DNA from: Acholeplasmataceae bacterium
Lineage (GTDB): Bacteria > Bacillota_I > Bacilli_A > Acholeplasmatales > Acholeplasmataceae
Direction: 5' to 3'
DNA: 64,000 nucleotides
Assembly (NCBI GenBank): GCA_021108415.1
Contig: JAIOQX010000005.1
Coordinates: 60,655-124,654, forward strand
The notes under the pieces were generated by a model. It did no database searches, was not told the DNA's origin, and saw only the letters and a list, made by a program, of their open reading frames with translations. The translations under genes and the position numbers were made by a program. Each line of letters starts with the position of its first letter. Position 1 is the stretch's first letter. Below are positions 27,482 through 36,370 of this stretch, one piece after another.

Positions 27482-28243
27482 ATGAAAAGAATACCAATTA
27501 TCGCAGGAAACTGGAAAATGTATAAGACTAAAGATGATGCATTGTCATTTATCTATGCAGTTAATGTAGCTGTTCCAGAAAAAGAATTAGTTGAATCAGT
27601 GATTTGTGCACCAGCAATCTTTTTAAGAGATTTAGTTAAAAGAGAAGGCGAAGATTTAAGAATCGGTGCTCAAACTATGCATGAATTAGATGAAGGCGCA
27701 TATACTGGCGAAATCAGTGCACCAATGCTTAAAGCATATGGCGTTGATTATGTAGTACTTGGACACTCTGAACGACGTGCTTATTATAACGAAACAGATG
27801 AATCTGTTAATAAAAAATTAATTCAAGCAGTTAAAAATGAGCTTACACCAATTGTATGTGTAGGTGAATCTTTAGAAATTAGAGAAGCAGGAACAACTGA
27901 TCAAGTTGTTAAAGACCAAGTTGTTAAAGCTTATCTAAACGTTAGTAGTGACCAAGCTTTAAAAACTGTTGTTGCATATGAACCTATTTGGGCTATTGGA
28001 ACAGGTAAAACTGCAACTCCAGATCAAGCTAATGACACAATCAAAGCCATTAGAAATGTATTAAAAGGATTATATGGCGCTATGGTGTCAGATAGCATTA
28101 GAATACTTTATGGCGGATCTGTTAAGCCAAATAACGTGGATGAACTATTAGCTAAAAGTGACATTGATGGCGCTTTAGTTGGCGGTGCATCTTTAGATCC
28201 TGAATCGTTTTTGACATTAGTTAAAGCGGCTGTAAAAAAATAA
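27482..28243 (+). CDS. tpiA: Triosephosphate isomerase
   Basis: Interconverts dihydroxyacetone phosphate and glyceraldehyde 3-phosphate. It has 253 residues. The substrate lysine in AGNWKMYK, the electrophile His in VLGHSERR (~95), the catalytic Glu in VVAYEPIWAIGTGKTATP (~167) and the phosphate loop YGGSVKPNN / GALVGGASL are present. It starts five bases after the HPr-like stop and ends the operon before a terminator. Confidence 0.98.
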   Translation: MKRIPIIAGNWKMYKTKDDALSFIYAVNVAVPEKELVESVICAPAIFLRDLVKREGEDLRIGAQTMHELDEGAYTGEISAPMLKAYGVDYVVLGHSERRAYYNETDESVNKKLIQAVKNELTPIVCVGESLEIREAGTTDQVVKDQVVKAYLNVSSDQALKTVVAYEPIWAIGTGKTATPDQANDTIKAIRNVLKGLYGAMVSDSIRILYGGSVKPNNVDELLAKSDIDGALVGGASLDPESFLTLVKAAVKK

Positions 28244-28254
28244 GTACACATACA

Positions 28255-28281
28255 AATCCACTTTAAATAGTGGATTTTTTA
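28255..28281 (+). terminator. pgk-tpiA operon terminator
   Basis: AATCCACT (28255-28262) pairs with AGTGGATT (28269-28276), then T tract. Confidence 0.88.
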
Positions 28282-28309
28282 TTGACTTTTTTATGAGACA
28301 AACAAAGAA

Positions 28310-28345
28310 AAAAAGTGATTTGAGTAAACTCAAATCACTTTTTGT
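28310..28345 (-). terminator. rpsD terminator, bidirectional
   Basis: AAAAAGTGATTTGAG (from 28310) and CTCAAATCACTTTTT form a long stem with a TAAA loop between the convergent tpiA and rpsD genes. Confidence 0.88.
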
Positions 28346-28358
28346 TTGATTAATTTTT

Positions 28359-28958
28359 TTATCGGTTGTAATATTCAACGATAAGTTGTTCGTTAACTTC
28401 TTGAAGAATTTCATTTCTTTCAGGGTAACGTGCAAATGTTCCAACATTTGTATCTTTATTATATGATACAAAGTCTGATGTTGCATATTGTGCTTCTAAA
28501 GCTTCCTTGACAACTTTTAAATCTTTAGATTTTTCTCTTAATTTAAGTTGTTGACCAGGTTTTACACGATATGATGGAATATCTACTTTACTACCATCAA
28601 CTAAGATGTGTCCGTGATTTACTAGTTGACGAGCTTGAGCTCTAGTTCTAGCTAAACCTAAACGGTAGACAACGTTATCAAGACGTGATTCCAATAAACG
28701 TAAGAAATTTTCACCATGAATACCTTTTAACTTAGCTGCATCGTCAAATGTTTTTCTAAATTGTTTTTCAGATACGCCATAAGTAAATCTAACTTTTTGT
28801 TTTTCTTGAAGTTGAGTACCGTATCCGCTAATTTTAGTACGACGTTGACCATGTTGACCAGGTGCATAAGGGCGTTTTTTCAATTCTTTTCCAGTTTCTG
28901 AAATTGAATATCCTAAACGACGTGAAATTTTCCATGTTGATCCAGTGAAACGTGACAT
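28359..28958 (-). CDS. rpsD: 30S ribosomal protein S4
   Basis: Primary 16S-binding protein of the small subunit, 199 residues, a normal length. The start [27 protein letters not shown] and the S4 RNA-binding domain (about 90-150: [27 protein letters not shown]) are typical. The N-terminal zinc cysteines of some S4 proteins are absent. It is monocistronic, behind a structured leader of ~160 nt that suggests self-regulation as in Bacillus. AGGAGGT precedes the ATG. Confidence 0.97.
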   Translation of the reverse strand: MSRFTGSTWKISRRLGYSISETGKELKKRPYAPGQHGQRRTKISGYGTQLQEKQKVRFTYGVSEKQFRKTFDDAAKLKGIHGENFLRLLESRLDNVVYRLGLARTRAQARQLVNHGHILVDGSKVDIPSYRVKPGQQLKLREKSKDLKVVKEALEAQYATSDFVSYNKDTNVGTFARYPERNEILQEVNEQLIVEYYNR

Positions 28959-29118
28959 AATTTTTACCTCCTATTTTTTTTGTGGTGGCAAAAATTGCCA
29001 TGTTTTTATTGATAAGATATCCCGATATTCTTTTCGCCATAAAGCAGAATGGTTACTAAGGGCTCCTAAAGGTAGGGATCATGCTTACCAGCAAAAAACG
29101 ACCTGCTTTTTACCGACG
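28959..29118 (-). promoter_or_regulatory. Structured rpsD leader, probable S4 autoregulatory element
   Basis: The transcript from the promoter at 29125-29153 has a leader of ~160 nt. On the minus strand AAAGCAG pairs with CTGCTTT, enclosing a CCTA/TAGG hairpin and a GGTAAG/CTTAGTAACC region. A TGGCAATTTTTGCCA hairpin follows just before the ribosome site. The branched shape fits S4-binding rpsD leaders; the match to a defined family was not tested. Confidence 0.5.
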
Positions 29119-29124
29119 CTTTTT

Positions 29125-29153
29125 ATTTTACCCTACTAAGGGTTAAAAGTCAA
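29125..29153 (-). promoter_or_regulatory. rpsD promoter
   Basis: Minus strand TTGACT (29153-29148), 17-base spacer, TAAAAT (29130-29125). The -35 overlaps the last codons of the upstream gene. Confidence 0.65.
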
Positions 29154-29592
29154 TTGATTTTACTAGTAATTTAACAAAAGATTCTAGAAATTCTACAATC
29201 TCTTGATCAAATCTGCTATATATAGGACTATCGACGTCTAGTACGCCAAAAAGTTTATCATTGATAACGATTGGAATGACAACTTCTGATCTAGAATTTG
29301 CATCGCATGCAATGTGATTTGTATCTGAAAGGACATCATCTACAATGATTGTCTTTCTAGATACTGCAGATCTACCGCAGACACCTTGTCCTAAAGGTAT
29401 GGTAGAACAAGCAACATGTCCTTGAAAAGGACCAACGGTTAATTGTTGATCTTCAAGTAAATAAAAACCTGCCCAATTTAGATTTTCAAATGTATCAAAA
29501 ATAAATGCAGACGCATTTGATAGTAATGCGATTCGATTTGGTTGTGTTTCTAATAAAGCTTTTGCGGAAATTAATAATTCTTCATTTTTCAT
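29143..29592 (-). CDS. msrC: Free methionine-(R)-sulfoxide reductase (GAF domain)
   Basis: 149 residues, a single GAF domain as in YtsP/fRMsr. The catalytic cysteines are recognisable: CSTIPLGQGVCG (two Cys ten residues apart) and HIACDANSRSE, followed by VVIPI and a DVDSP strand. It repairs free oxidised methionine. It is divergent from thiI and upstream of rpsD, with no operon partner. Confidence 0.88.
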   Translation of the reverse strand: MKNEELLISAKALLETQPNRIALLSNASAFIFDTFENLNWAGFYLLEDQQLTVGPFQGHVACSTIPLGQGVCGRSAVSRKTIIVDDVLSDTNHIACDANSRSEVVIPIVINDKLFGVLDVDSPIYSRFDQEIVEFLESFVKLLVKSIDF

Positions 29593-29647
29593 TCTTTATC
29601 ACCTCATTTATTATAACATATATGTTAAAATAAGATAGGTGATATAT

Positions 29648-30928
29648 ATGAAGAAAAAAATATTAATTAGATTTGGAGATTTAATGTTAAAAGGAAAAAA
29701 CATTAATTTCTTTATCAAAAGAATTAGAGTACACGTCAAAGAAAAACTAAAAGACTTAGATGTCAAATATAAATTTGAACATGATCGTATATATATTGAT
29801 TATTTAGATGCTGATGAAAAAGAAATCTGTAAGAGATTAAAACAGATACCAGGTATTTTTTCGTTTAGTATTGTGCATCTAGCAAAATTAGATATAGAAG
29901 ATATTGTTAGAGTTTCTATTTATGTAATTAATCATGAAATAGATAAGTTATACAAAACATTTAAAGTGGATACAAAAAGAGCAAATAAAGACTTTCCGAT
30001 GACATCTTTAGAAGTCAGTATGAAAATTGCACCTATGATTTTATCTCAAGTCGATAAAAAACTAATTGTTGATGTTAAAAACCCAGAAGAGGTTTTACAT
30101 GTTGAATTAAGAAAAGAAATGACTTATATTTATTTAACTTCAATCAAAGGCATGGGTGGATTTCCCTTTGGTACAGGTGGTAAAGGTTTAATGATGATGA
30201 GCGGGGGTATTGATTCTCCTGTCGCAAGTTATCTTGCGATGAAACAAGGAATTGAACTTGAACTCTTTCATTTTGAGTCCACGCCAATGACACCTTTAGA
30301 AAGTGTACAAAAAGTGATTGATTTAGCTAAAGTTTTATCAACATATACAACTTATGGATCGATTAAACTACATATTGTATCTTTTAAAGAGATACATGAA
30401 CAAATTTTAAGTCATGTATTTGATCCATATATCATTACAGTACTAAGAAGAATGATGTATAGAATAGCTGAGATATATGCTAAAAAACATAGACTCTTAG
30501 CACTTCTAAATGGAGAGTCGGTTGGACAAGTTGCAAGTCAAACTTTAAACAGCATGCAAGTTGTTGAAGGCGTCACTAAAATGCCTGTTCTAAGACCATT
30601 GATTACATATGACAAGCAAGACATCATTAACATCGCAAAAGCGATTGATTCTTATGAAATATCGATTCGTCCGTTTAATGATTGTTGTAGTATATATGTC
30701 CCTAGAAATCCAGTGACGAAACCTATGGATTTATATGCAAGAAAATATGAGAAAACTTTTGATTATGAACCTTTAGTAGAAAAAGCAGTTTGTGATGTAA
30801 TCACATTAGATATCAATCAAAATTTTGACTTTGATATTGCATCATTTGGTTTTTCTGTAAAAGAAGCATATGATAATTACGTAGTACAAAGGAATGATGA
30901 TAGTGAAGATCATATCGAAACAAAATAA
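29648..30928 (+). CDS. thiI: tRNA 4-thiouridine synthase ThiI
   Basis: Transfers sulfur to U8 of tRNA. The ATG at 29648 is chosen because AGGTGAT lies just before it; a GTG at 29639 would overlap that site. It has 427 residues: an N-terminal ferredoxin-like part, THUMP domain (about 60-165) and a PP-loop ATPase domain with MMSGGIDSPVASY (~178). The conserved cysteine near the end is within NDCCSIYVPRNP. No rhodanese domain is present, as in Bacillus ThiI, so sulfur must come from another carrier, possibly SufS. Confidence 0.95.
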   Translation: MKKKILIRFGDLMLKGKNINFFIKRIRVHVKEKLKDLDVKYKFEHDRIYIDYLDADEKEICKRLKQIPGIFSFSIVHLAKLDIEDIVRVSIYVINHEIDKLYKTFKVDTKRANKDFPMTSLEVSMKIAPMILSQVDKKLIVDVKNPEEVLHVELRKEMTYIYLTSIKGMGGFPFGTGGKGLMMMSGGIDSPVASYLAMKQGIELELFHFESTPMTPLESVQKVIDLAKVLSTYTTYGSIKLHIVSFKEIHEQILSHVFDPYIITVLRRMMYRIAEIYAKKHRLLALLNGESVGQVASQTLNSMQVVEGVTKMPVLRPLITYDKQDIINIAKAIDSYEISIRPFNDCCSIYVPRNPVTKPMDLYARKYEKTFDYEPLVEKAVCDVITLDINQNFDFDIASFGFSVKEAYDNYVVQRNDDSEDHIETK

Positions 30929-31601
30929 ACAATTTAAATTATGGAAAAAATTAATTACTAAAAAATATCGTGATATACATGATATGTTTTTGGTTTATGG
31001 TTCACATTTAATTGATAAAGCAAAAGAAAAAGAAGCGCTCATTGAAATCATTACTTCAAATGAAGAAATAGATGGCACTTTTGTTTCCATGCCATTGATG
31101 GAAGAATTACAACAAACAGAAACATTTATTGATCAAATAGGTGTTTGTAGGAAAATAAATGAACCTATCACATCTAACCGTGTTTTAGTATTAGATGATG
31201 TTCAAGATCCCGATAATGTTGGAGCTTTAATTAGAAGTGCTGCTGCTTTTAATTTTAACCATGTTATTGTGAGTCACAAATCAGCTGATATATATAATGA
31301 GAAAGTGATTAGAGCATCAAAAGGCGCAATTTTTGATTGTTATATCGAAAGAACTCATTTAGAAGAAAAACTTTTAACATTAAAAAATGAAGGATTTCAA
31401 ATCGTAGGTGCAGATGCACATGAATCGGGTCAACCGCAAAGAAATCAAAAACTAGTCTTAGTTTTAGGTAACGAAGGGCACGGATTGACATCAGAAGTAA
31501 AAAACATTTGTGATGACTTTGTTACGATTAAGACCAATCAAGTAGAAAGTCTTAATGTATCTGTAGCTGGAGGCATCCTTATGCATGAATGGAGATATTA
31601 A
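30897..31601 (+). CDS. TrmH/SpoU-family RNA 2'-O-methyltransferase
   Basis: 234 residues. An N-terminal RNA-binding segment precedes the knotted SPOUT domain with its three motifs: VLDDVQDPDNVGALIRSAAAF, LVLGNEGHGL and ESLNVSVAGGILMHEW. It methylates ribose in tRNA or rRNA; the target cannot be told. It overlaps the end of thiI by ~30 bases. ATGs at 30894 and 30897 and a GTG at 30903 are all possible starts. Confidence 0.88.
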   Translation: MIVKIISKQNKQFKLWKKLITKKYRDIHDMFLVYGSHLIDKAKEKEALIEIITSNEEIDGTFVSMPLMEELQQTETFIDQIGVCRKINEPITSNRVLVLDDVQDPDNVGALIRSAAAFNFNHVIVSHKSADIYNEKVIRASKGAIFDCYIERTHLEEKLLTLKNEGFQIVGADAHESGQPQRNQKLVLVLGNEGHGLTSEVKNICDDFVTIKTNQVESLNVSVAGGILMHEWRY

Positions 31602-31604
31602 ATC

Positions 31605-32513
31605 ATGAAACAAATATTAACAGGGTTTCTAGACCAAGAAGGTAGTATCAGTTTTAGTGAGCAACTAAAACTTGCTCAAAAACATCATATCGATCATATA
31701 GCGCTTAGATATTATAATCAAAAACCTTTAATTGAAATCAGCGAAAAAGAAATAAAAGAAATGCAAAATGATTTAAAAGATGCTAAGATGCGCGTATCTA
31801 TGATAGATACTTTAACCAAAGGATATGATATTAATTCAGACGCAAAACAAAAAGAAGCGTTAGATGAATTTAAGTATATGGTGAAGATTGCAGATAAATT
31901 TAAGACAAATTATCTGATTTTAAGATTGCCTAAATTTAATGATGTGATGAAAGAATTTGATTTGATTAAAAAATGCATGCATCCATTTATTGATTTTGCG
32001 AACAAAAAAGGAAAGAAAATATTATTAATGCCTGATCAAGGTTATAAAGCAAATACATATGCGTATCTATTTAAAAAGTTAAAATCAAATAATTTATATT
32101 TCTTATTTGATCCAGTTTATTTTTTAGATATTCATGAATCATCTACAACTGCTTATCGTCTGTTAAAGAAGAAGATTGAAGCTTTTGCTTGTCATGATCA
32201 AGATCACCAAAGCATACCCAAACTGATTGGATATGGAAAAACAGATATTGTGAGTATATTTAAAAAATTAATTAGAGATAATTTTTCTGGTTTTTTACTT
32301 ATTGATAATAAGTTTTATAAAGCAGTATTTGAAGAACCAGAGAAAAAAGAAGGTTTCTTTAAAAAAATGTTTTCGAATGCAAAAAAGAAAAAAGAAGCTC
32401 AAAAAGATGAGCTTTCAAAGAAAATTTTTCCGAATGAAGAAACAAAAAATGTCACCTATGATGACATTTTAGATAATCAAATTAAAGTGCTTCACATTAT
32501 TTTTAAAAAATAA
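31605..32513 (+). CDS. TIM-barrel protein, sugar isomerase/AP-endonuclease-2 superfamily
   Basis: 302 residues, resembling the xylose isomerase-like TIM barrel: repeated strands such as HIDHIALRYYN, MRVSMIDT, TNYLILRLPKF, KILLMPDQGY and LYFLFDPVYF. Metal ligands were not all identified, and a Lys-rich C-terminal stretch (about 245-275) interrupts the barrel. Function is unknown. It begins three bases after the methyltransferase gene, so both are cotranscribed. Confidence 0.6.
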   Translation: MKQILTGFLDQEGSISFSEQLKLAQKHHIDHIALRYYNQKPLIEISEKEIKEMQNDLKDAKMRVSMIDTLTKGYDINSDAKQKEALDEFKYMVKIADKFKTNYLILRLPKFNDVMKEFDLIKKCMHPFIDFANKKGKKILLMPDQGYKANTYAYLFKKLKSNNLYFLFDPVYFLDIHESSTTAYRLLKKKIEAFACHDQDHQSIPKLIGYGKTDIVSIFKKLIRDNFSGFLLIDNKFYKAVFEEPEKKEGFFKKMFSNAKKKKEAQKDELSKKIFPNEETKNVTYDDILDNQIKVLHIIFKK

Positions 32514-33095
32514 TTATAAATCGTCTTCCTCTTCATTTACAAACTCAAAAGCGGGTTTAGCATTTGGAATTGTATCAAATAATTTTGTTGTAAACATGAT
32601 GCCATTAATATGATCAAATTCATGTTGGAATACAATACCTATGTAGCCCTCAAGTTCTAGTTTAACTGGAATGAGTTGATCAGATTTCTCGTCATAATGA
32701 AGAGCTTCAAAAGTGACTGATTGATATCTAGGTGTTACACCTTCAGTTTCTCTATCAACACTTAAACAACCCTCTCCACCAGGAAGATAAATTAATTCCA
32801 TACTCTTTTTAGTTAAGACGGGATTAACAAGTGCATAAGAATAAAGCGTCCCATCAAAATCAGTGACGTGGCAAGCAAACATGCGCTTTGATACGTTAAC
32901 CTGTGGTGCAGCAATCCCTACTGCTGGGCGAAGACCGTATTTTTCAACCATTTCTTCATTTTGAGAATTCTTAACATAGTTTAGCAAATCTTTTAATAAC
33001 TTCTTATCAGCATTTGATAAAGGAAGTTTAACTTCTTTAGCTACCGTTTCTAATGTTTTATGACCTTCTCTAATTATATTTTTCATTAAAATCAT
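32514..33095 (-). CDS. def: Peptide deformylase
   Basis: Removes the formyl group from new proteins. It has 193 residues, type II length. The three motifs are present: VGIAAPQ (~63), EGCLSV with the metal Cys (~117) and the QHEFDHINGI HExxH helix (~160). GAGGTG lies 7 bases before the ATG. It is convergent with the preceding gene, whose stop is adjacent. Confidence 0.96.
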   Translation of the reverse strand: MILMKNIIREGHKTLETVAKEVKLPLSNADKKLLKDLLNYVKNSQNEEMVEKYGLRPAVGIAAPQVNVSKRMFACHVTDFDGTLYSYALVNPVLTKKSMELIYLPGGEGCLSVDRETEGVTPRYQSVTFEALHYDEKSDQLIPVKLELEGYIGIVFQHEFDHINGIMFTTKLFDTIPNAKPAFEFVNEEEDDL

Positions 33096-33138
33096 AGATA
33101 TACACCTCGACTATATTATATCACAAATAGGAGATATT

Positions 33139-33828
33139 ATGCGTTTAGATAAGTTTTTAAGTCTTATGAAATACTGTAGTAGAAAAAGTTCAAAAGCTTT
33201 TTTAAAAACACATCAAGTGCTTATAGAAGAATTACGAGTTTATGATGGTTCTATAAACTTTAATCCAAATAGTCAAAAGCTATATATAGATAATCAACTC
33301 ATCTTTTATCAAGATCCAATCCATTTAGTTTTAAACAAACCAAAAGGATATATATCAGCAAACCATGATGAAATGCATCCATGTGTGGTTGATCTATTAA
33401 AAGATCCATATCATCGATTTGACTTTAAAATAGCGGGTAGATTAGATATTGATACTGAAGGATTGATGTTGTTATCAACTGATGGTGCATTTGTTCATGA
33501 GATTACTCATCCAAATCACCACCTATCTAAAACGTATGTAGCGGTTTTAGATAAAGAGTTTGTAGATGAAAAACGATTATTAGAAGGTGTTGAAATCCTT
33601 GATGGACGCAATCAAATATATAAAGCAAAAGCCCTAGATATAAAAAGTATGAAAAAAGAAGTAAAAATTGTCATTGATGAAGGTAAATATCATCAAATTA
33701 AACGTATGTTTTCAAAGCTAGGCTATGAAGTGTTATACTTAAAGAGAACAAAAATTGGGAATCTAGAGTTAGATAATCTATTACCCGGAACATATAAACA
33801 AGTTAGAAAGGAAGACATTTATGACTGA
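33139..33828 (+). CDS. rsuA: RsuA-type 16S rRNA pseudouridine synthase
   Basis: 229 residues. An N-terminal S4-like domain (MRLDKFLSLMKYCSRKSS) precedes the catalytic domain with Asp in GRLDIDTEGLMLLSTDG (~105). KYHQIKRMFSKLGYEVLYLKRTKIG near the end is typical of the RsuA/RluB branch, and single-domain length favours RsuA (U516). It is first gene of a run that leads into ylbF-ylbG, overlapping ylbF by eight bases. Confidence 0.9.
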   Translation: MRLDKFLSLMKYCSRKSSKAFLKTHQVLIEELRVYDGSINFNPNSQKLYIDNQLIFYQDPIHLVLNKPKGYISANHDEMHPCVVDLLKDPYHRFDFKIAGRLDIDTEGLMLLSTDGAFVHEITHPNHHLSKTYVAVLDKEFVDEKRLLEGVEILDGRNQIYKAKALDIKSMKKEVKIVIDEGKYHQIKRMFSKLGYEVLYLKRTKIGNLELDNLLPGTYKQVRKEDIYD

Positions 33829-34213
33829 TATCATCATGAAAGCATATGATGTATTAGATGAAATCTTAAAAGATCCATCTTTACCAGAAATTAAAAAACT
33901 TAATCAAAGCATTGATCACAATTATAAATTAGAAATCAAAGCATTTAATGATGCTAAAATAAAATATGAACAAGTTTTAAACGAAGGGGGAACATACCAC
34001 CCTGATTATAAACAAAGCATTAAAACTTTAAGTGAAACAAAAAAAGCACTATATGAATTAAAAGATGTAAAAAAATATTTAGAATTAGAATTATCATTTG
34101 AATCCAGTCTTAATGAATTTTTAAATACGATTTCTAAAACCATATCAGAACACGTTCCAACACCTAATAAATTTGGAATGATTAAAAAAGGAGGAAGTTG
34201 CCATGTACACTAA
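33821..34213 (+). CDS. ylbF: YlbF-family protein
   Basis: 130 residues, mostly helical, matching the YlbF/YmcA family (YHPDYKQSIKTL, ALYELKDVKKYLELE, LNTISKTI). It ends in a short Gly/Cys tail, GGSCHVH. In Bacillus, YlbF with YmcA and YaaT steers RNase Y and is needed for competence and biofilm formation. The adjacent ylbG supports the call, as the pair is conserved in Firmicutes. The partners are not in this window. Confidence 0.8.
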   Translation: MTDIIMKAYDVLDEILKDPSLPEIKKLNQSIDHNYKLEIKAFNDAKIKYEQVLNEGGTYHPDYKQSIKTLSETKKALYELKDVKKYLELELSFESSLNEFLNTISKTISEHVPTPNKFGMIKKGGSCHVH

Positions 34214-34430
34214 TAGAATATCTTATGTAGCTATCTATCACGGCAAACATGTTATCAATAAGTTACAAAACCTTCCAGTTGATGTAGCATATATCTCAAC
34301 TAAACAGCATTATGCGGTTGTATATTTTGATAAATCAAATGAAGAAATGATTAATAAACAAGTTAAAAGTGTTAAAGGTTTGAAACATTTTGGACCTTCA
34401 CAAACATATGATCAAGAATTAAATTTTTAA
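34203..34430 (+). CDS. ylbG: YlbG-family protein (DUF2129)
   Basis: 75 residues, a compact alpha/beta protein with KLQNLPVDVAYISTKQHYAVVYF and SVKGLKHFGPS, as in YlbG. Function is unknown. It overlaps ylbF by 11 bases, and AAAGGAGGAAG inside the ylbF tail is its ribosome site. Confidence 0.8.
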   Translation: MYTNRISYVAIYHGKHVINKLQNLPVDVAYISTKQHYAVVYFDKSNEEMINKQVKSVKGLKHFGPSQTYDQELNF

Positions 34431-34447
34431 CTGTTAAGGAAAAAGAC

Positions 34448-34475
34448 TTGACAGTTAAGAAAAAATCGTTATAAT
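34448..34475 (+). promoter_or_regulatory. rpsP operon promoter
   Basis: TTGACA (34448-34453), 16-base spacer, TATAAT (34470-34475). An inverted repeat TAACTGT/ACAGTTA spans 34429-34457 and overlaps the -35. Confidence 0.75.
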
Positions 34476-34511
34476 GGTAGTGTATACAAAATAGAAAGAG
34501 AGAAAACAAAT

Positions 34512-34754
34512 ATGGCAGTTAGATTAAGATTACAACGCTTTGGTTCAAATAAGAGACCATTTTACCGTGTTGTAGCAAGTGATTCAAAAAAAGCAAGAGA
34601 CGGAAAATTCTTAGAAATTTTAGGAACTTATGATCCACTTTTAGGAAAAGTTTTAGTGGATTCAGACAAAGTACAAAAATGGATGGATAATGGTGCTCTA
34701 CCTACTGAGACTGTAAGAAGTTTATTTAAAAAGTACAGCGTTTTAGAAAAATAA
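34512..34754 (+). CDS. rpsP: 30S ribosomal protein S16
   Basis: 80 residues: VRLRLQRFGSNKRPFYRVVASDS, then FLEILGTYDPL and VQKWMDNGALPTETVRSLF, all typical of S16. It leads the conserved group rpsP-khpA-rimM-trmD (and rplS). AGAAAGAGAGA precedes the start. Confidence 0.98.
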   Translation: MAVRLRLQRFGSNKRPFYRVVASDSKKARDGKFLEILGTYDPLLGKVLVDSDKVQKWMDNGALPTETVRSLFKKYSVLEK

Positions 34755-34772
34755 TAAAAGGGGGAATGAAGT

Positions 34773-35021
34773 ATGGCGGTAGATTTTGAAAAATTGATCA
34801 AAAATATGATCTTGCCATTAGTCGTGAACCCTGATGATGTTATGGTCAAGATATTATCATCTGATGATAACACTATAACTATCCAACTGATGGTCAATGA
34901 AGCTGACTTAGGTCGCGTTATTGGCAAAGGTGGAAAAATCGCTAATGCAATGCGTACCATTGTATATGCAGGGGCATCAAAAGAAAATAAACGTGTTCAT
35001 ATTGATATAGACGCGTTTTAA
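34773..35021 (+). CDS. khpA: KH-domain RNA-binding protein KhpA (YlqC)
   Basis: 82 residues, one KH domain with LGRVIGKGGKIANAMRTIV as the nucleic-acid loop. It binds RNA and in Firmicutes pairs with KhpB; khpB is not here. The position between rpsP and rimM is the usual one. Confidence 0.93.
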   Translation: MAVDFEKLIKNMILPLVVNPDDVMVKILSSDDNTITIQLMVNEADLGRVIGKGGKIANAMRTIVYAGASKENKRVHIDIDAF

Positions 35022-35032
35022 GGAAAAAATTC

Positions 35033-35521
35033 ATGTATCGAATTGGTAAAATTACAAGTTCACATGGCATCAAAGGAGAGGTTAAAATCTACAATTTAAG
35101 TGATTTTGACCGCTTTTTAGTTGGATATAAGGTTTTCGTGATGATTGGTGAAGATAAGCACGAATTTACGATTGAAAGAGTCAGAGAAAATAAAAACATG
35201 TTAATTGTTAAATTTTTAGAATTTAACAATATCAATGAAATTCTCAAGTATAAAGGACTATATGTCTATAGCGATCAAGATGTTTCTGACCAATTAGAGA
35301 ATAACGATTATCATTATGATGATGTAATTGGAAAGAAAGTTGTAACTGATCAAATGATTGAAGTAGGCGTAGCTACATCATTAATAGAAGTACCTCAAGG
35401 ACATCTATTAGAAATCGAAAAACCTAATGGGAAAAAAGCATTGGTTCCTTTTATTGAAGAATTTATTGGCGAAATAGATGACGATAAAATTATAATCAAA
35501 CCTATTGAGGGTCTCATATGA
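35033..35521 (+). CDS. rimM: Ribosome maturation factor RimM
   Basis: 162 residues. An N-terminal barrel (YRIGKITSSHGIKGEVKIYNLSD shortened here) and C-terminal PRC barrel (HYDDVIGKKV, LLEIEKPNGKKALVPFIEEFI) are seen. It assists assembly of the 30S head with S19. It overlaps trmD by four bases (ATGA). Confidence 0.95.
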   Translation: MYRIGKITSSHGIKGEVKIYNLSDFDRFLVGYKVFVMIGEDKHEFTIERVRENKNMLIVKFLEFNNINEILKYKGLYVYSDQDVSDQLENNDYHYDDVIGKKVVTDQMIEVGVATSLIEVPQGHLLEIEKPNGKKALVPFIEEFIGEIDDDKIIIKPIEGLI

Positions 35522-36243
35522 TTATAGATATTATAACTATTTTTCCTGAGTTTTTTGAAACCTTCTTACAGACATCAATTATTAAACGTGCAATAGAAGA
35601 CGGTTTAGTTGAAATTAATTGTCATCAATTAAGAGACTATTCAGATCGTAAGCATCAAAAAATTGATGATACACCATATGGTGGTGGTGCAGGTATGTTG
35701 ATGCAATTTCCTCCATTTTATGAAGCTATCAAAGCTTTAAAGAAAAAAGATAGTCATATCATTATGCTATCTCCACAAGGAAGATTGTTAACACAAAGTG
35801 TTGCAACTGATCTATCTACTTATAATCATTTGATATTACTATGCGGTCATTATGAAGGTATTGATGCAAGAGTAGAAGCTTTAATCGATCAAGAAATATC
35901 TATTGGTGATTATGTGCTAACTGGTGGAGAAATACCTGCAATGATTTTAAGTGATGCGGTAATCCGCTTAATTCCAAATGTGATTGCACAAGAGTCATAT
36001 GAGGAAGATAGCTTGCAAAAAGGTTGGTTAAAGTATCCACAATATACGAAACCAGATAGCTATGAAGGATATGAGGTGCCTGAGATATTAAAATCTGGAC
36101 ACCATCAAAACATCAATGATTGGCGAAAAAGAGAAAGCATTAAAAAAACATATGAAAAAAGATCTGATTTGATTGATAAAATGACACTTACAGATCATGA
36201 ACAAAAAATTTTAGATGAAGTTAAATCTAAAAACAAATCATAA
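35518..36243 (+). CDS. trmD: tRNA (guanine-N1)-methyltransferase TrmD
   Basis: Methylates G37 of tRNA, preventing frameshifts. It has 241 residues. IDIITIFPEFF, DDTPYGGGAGM, LLCGHYEGIDARV and SIGDYVLTGGE form the knotted SAM site. The C-terminal helical domain begins at about 165. It follows rimM with a four-base overlap. Confidence 0.97.
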   Translation: MIIDIITIFPEFFETFLQTSIIKRAIEDGLVEINCHQLRDYSDRKHQKIDDTPYGGGAGMLMQFPPFYEAIKALKKKDSHIIMLSPQGRLLTQSVATDLSTYNHLILLCGHYEGIDARVEALIDQEISIGDYVLTGGEIPAMILSDAVIRLIPNVIAQESYEEDSLQKGWLKYPQYTKPDSYEGYEVPEILKSGHHQNINDWRKRESIKKTYEKRSDLIDKMTLTDHEQKILDEVKSKNKS

Positions 36244-36265
36244 TTGTTAAAATTCATTAAAATTG

Positions 36266-36294
36266 TTGCAAGTTCTAAGGAACTTTGTTATAAT
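36266..36294 (+). promoter_or_regulatory. rplS promoter
   Basis: TTGCAA (36266-36271), 17-base spacer, TATAAT (36289-36294), just after the trmD stop, so rplS has its own transcript. Confidence 0.75.
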
Positions 36295-36300
36295 AAAAAA

Positions 36301-36370
36301 GCCGAAATTATACACAATGGTCCGCTGCAAAAGGTGCATGAACATTGGAAGGAAAGAGAGTGAGACGAAC
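36301..36370 (+). promoter_or_regulatory. rplS (L19) leader
   Basis: A leader of ~70 nt. CAATG (36315-36319) can pair with CATTG (36341-36345), enclosing a CTGC/GTGCA region. The position fits the L19 leader element of Firmicutes; no family match was tested. Confidence 0.4.

Noticed and set aside
34429..34457. TAACTGT/ACAGTTA inverted repeat as terminator of ylbG
   Set aside because: It has no T tract, a long loop and overlaps the rpsP -35; it is noted only as part of the promoter region.
36263..36370. 36-residue N-terminal extension of L19
   Set aside because: The rplS promoter and leader occupy this stretch, and L19 proteins start at MARLKGQ-like sequences.
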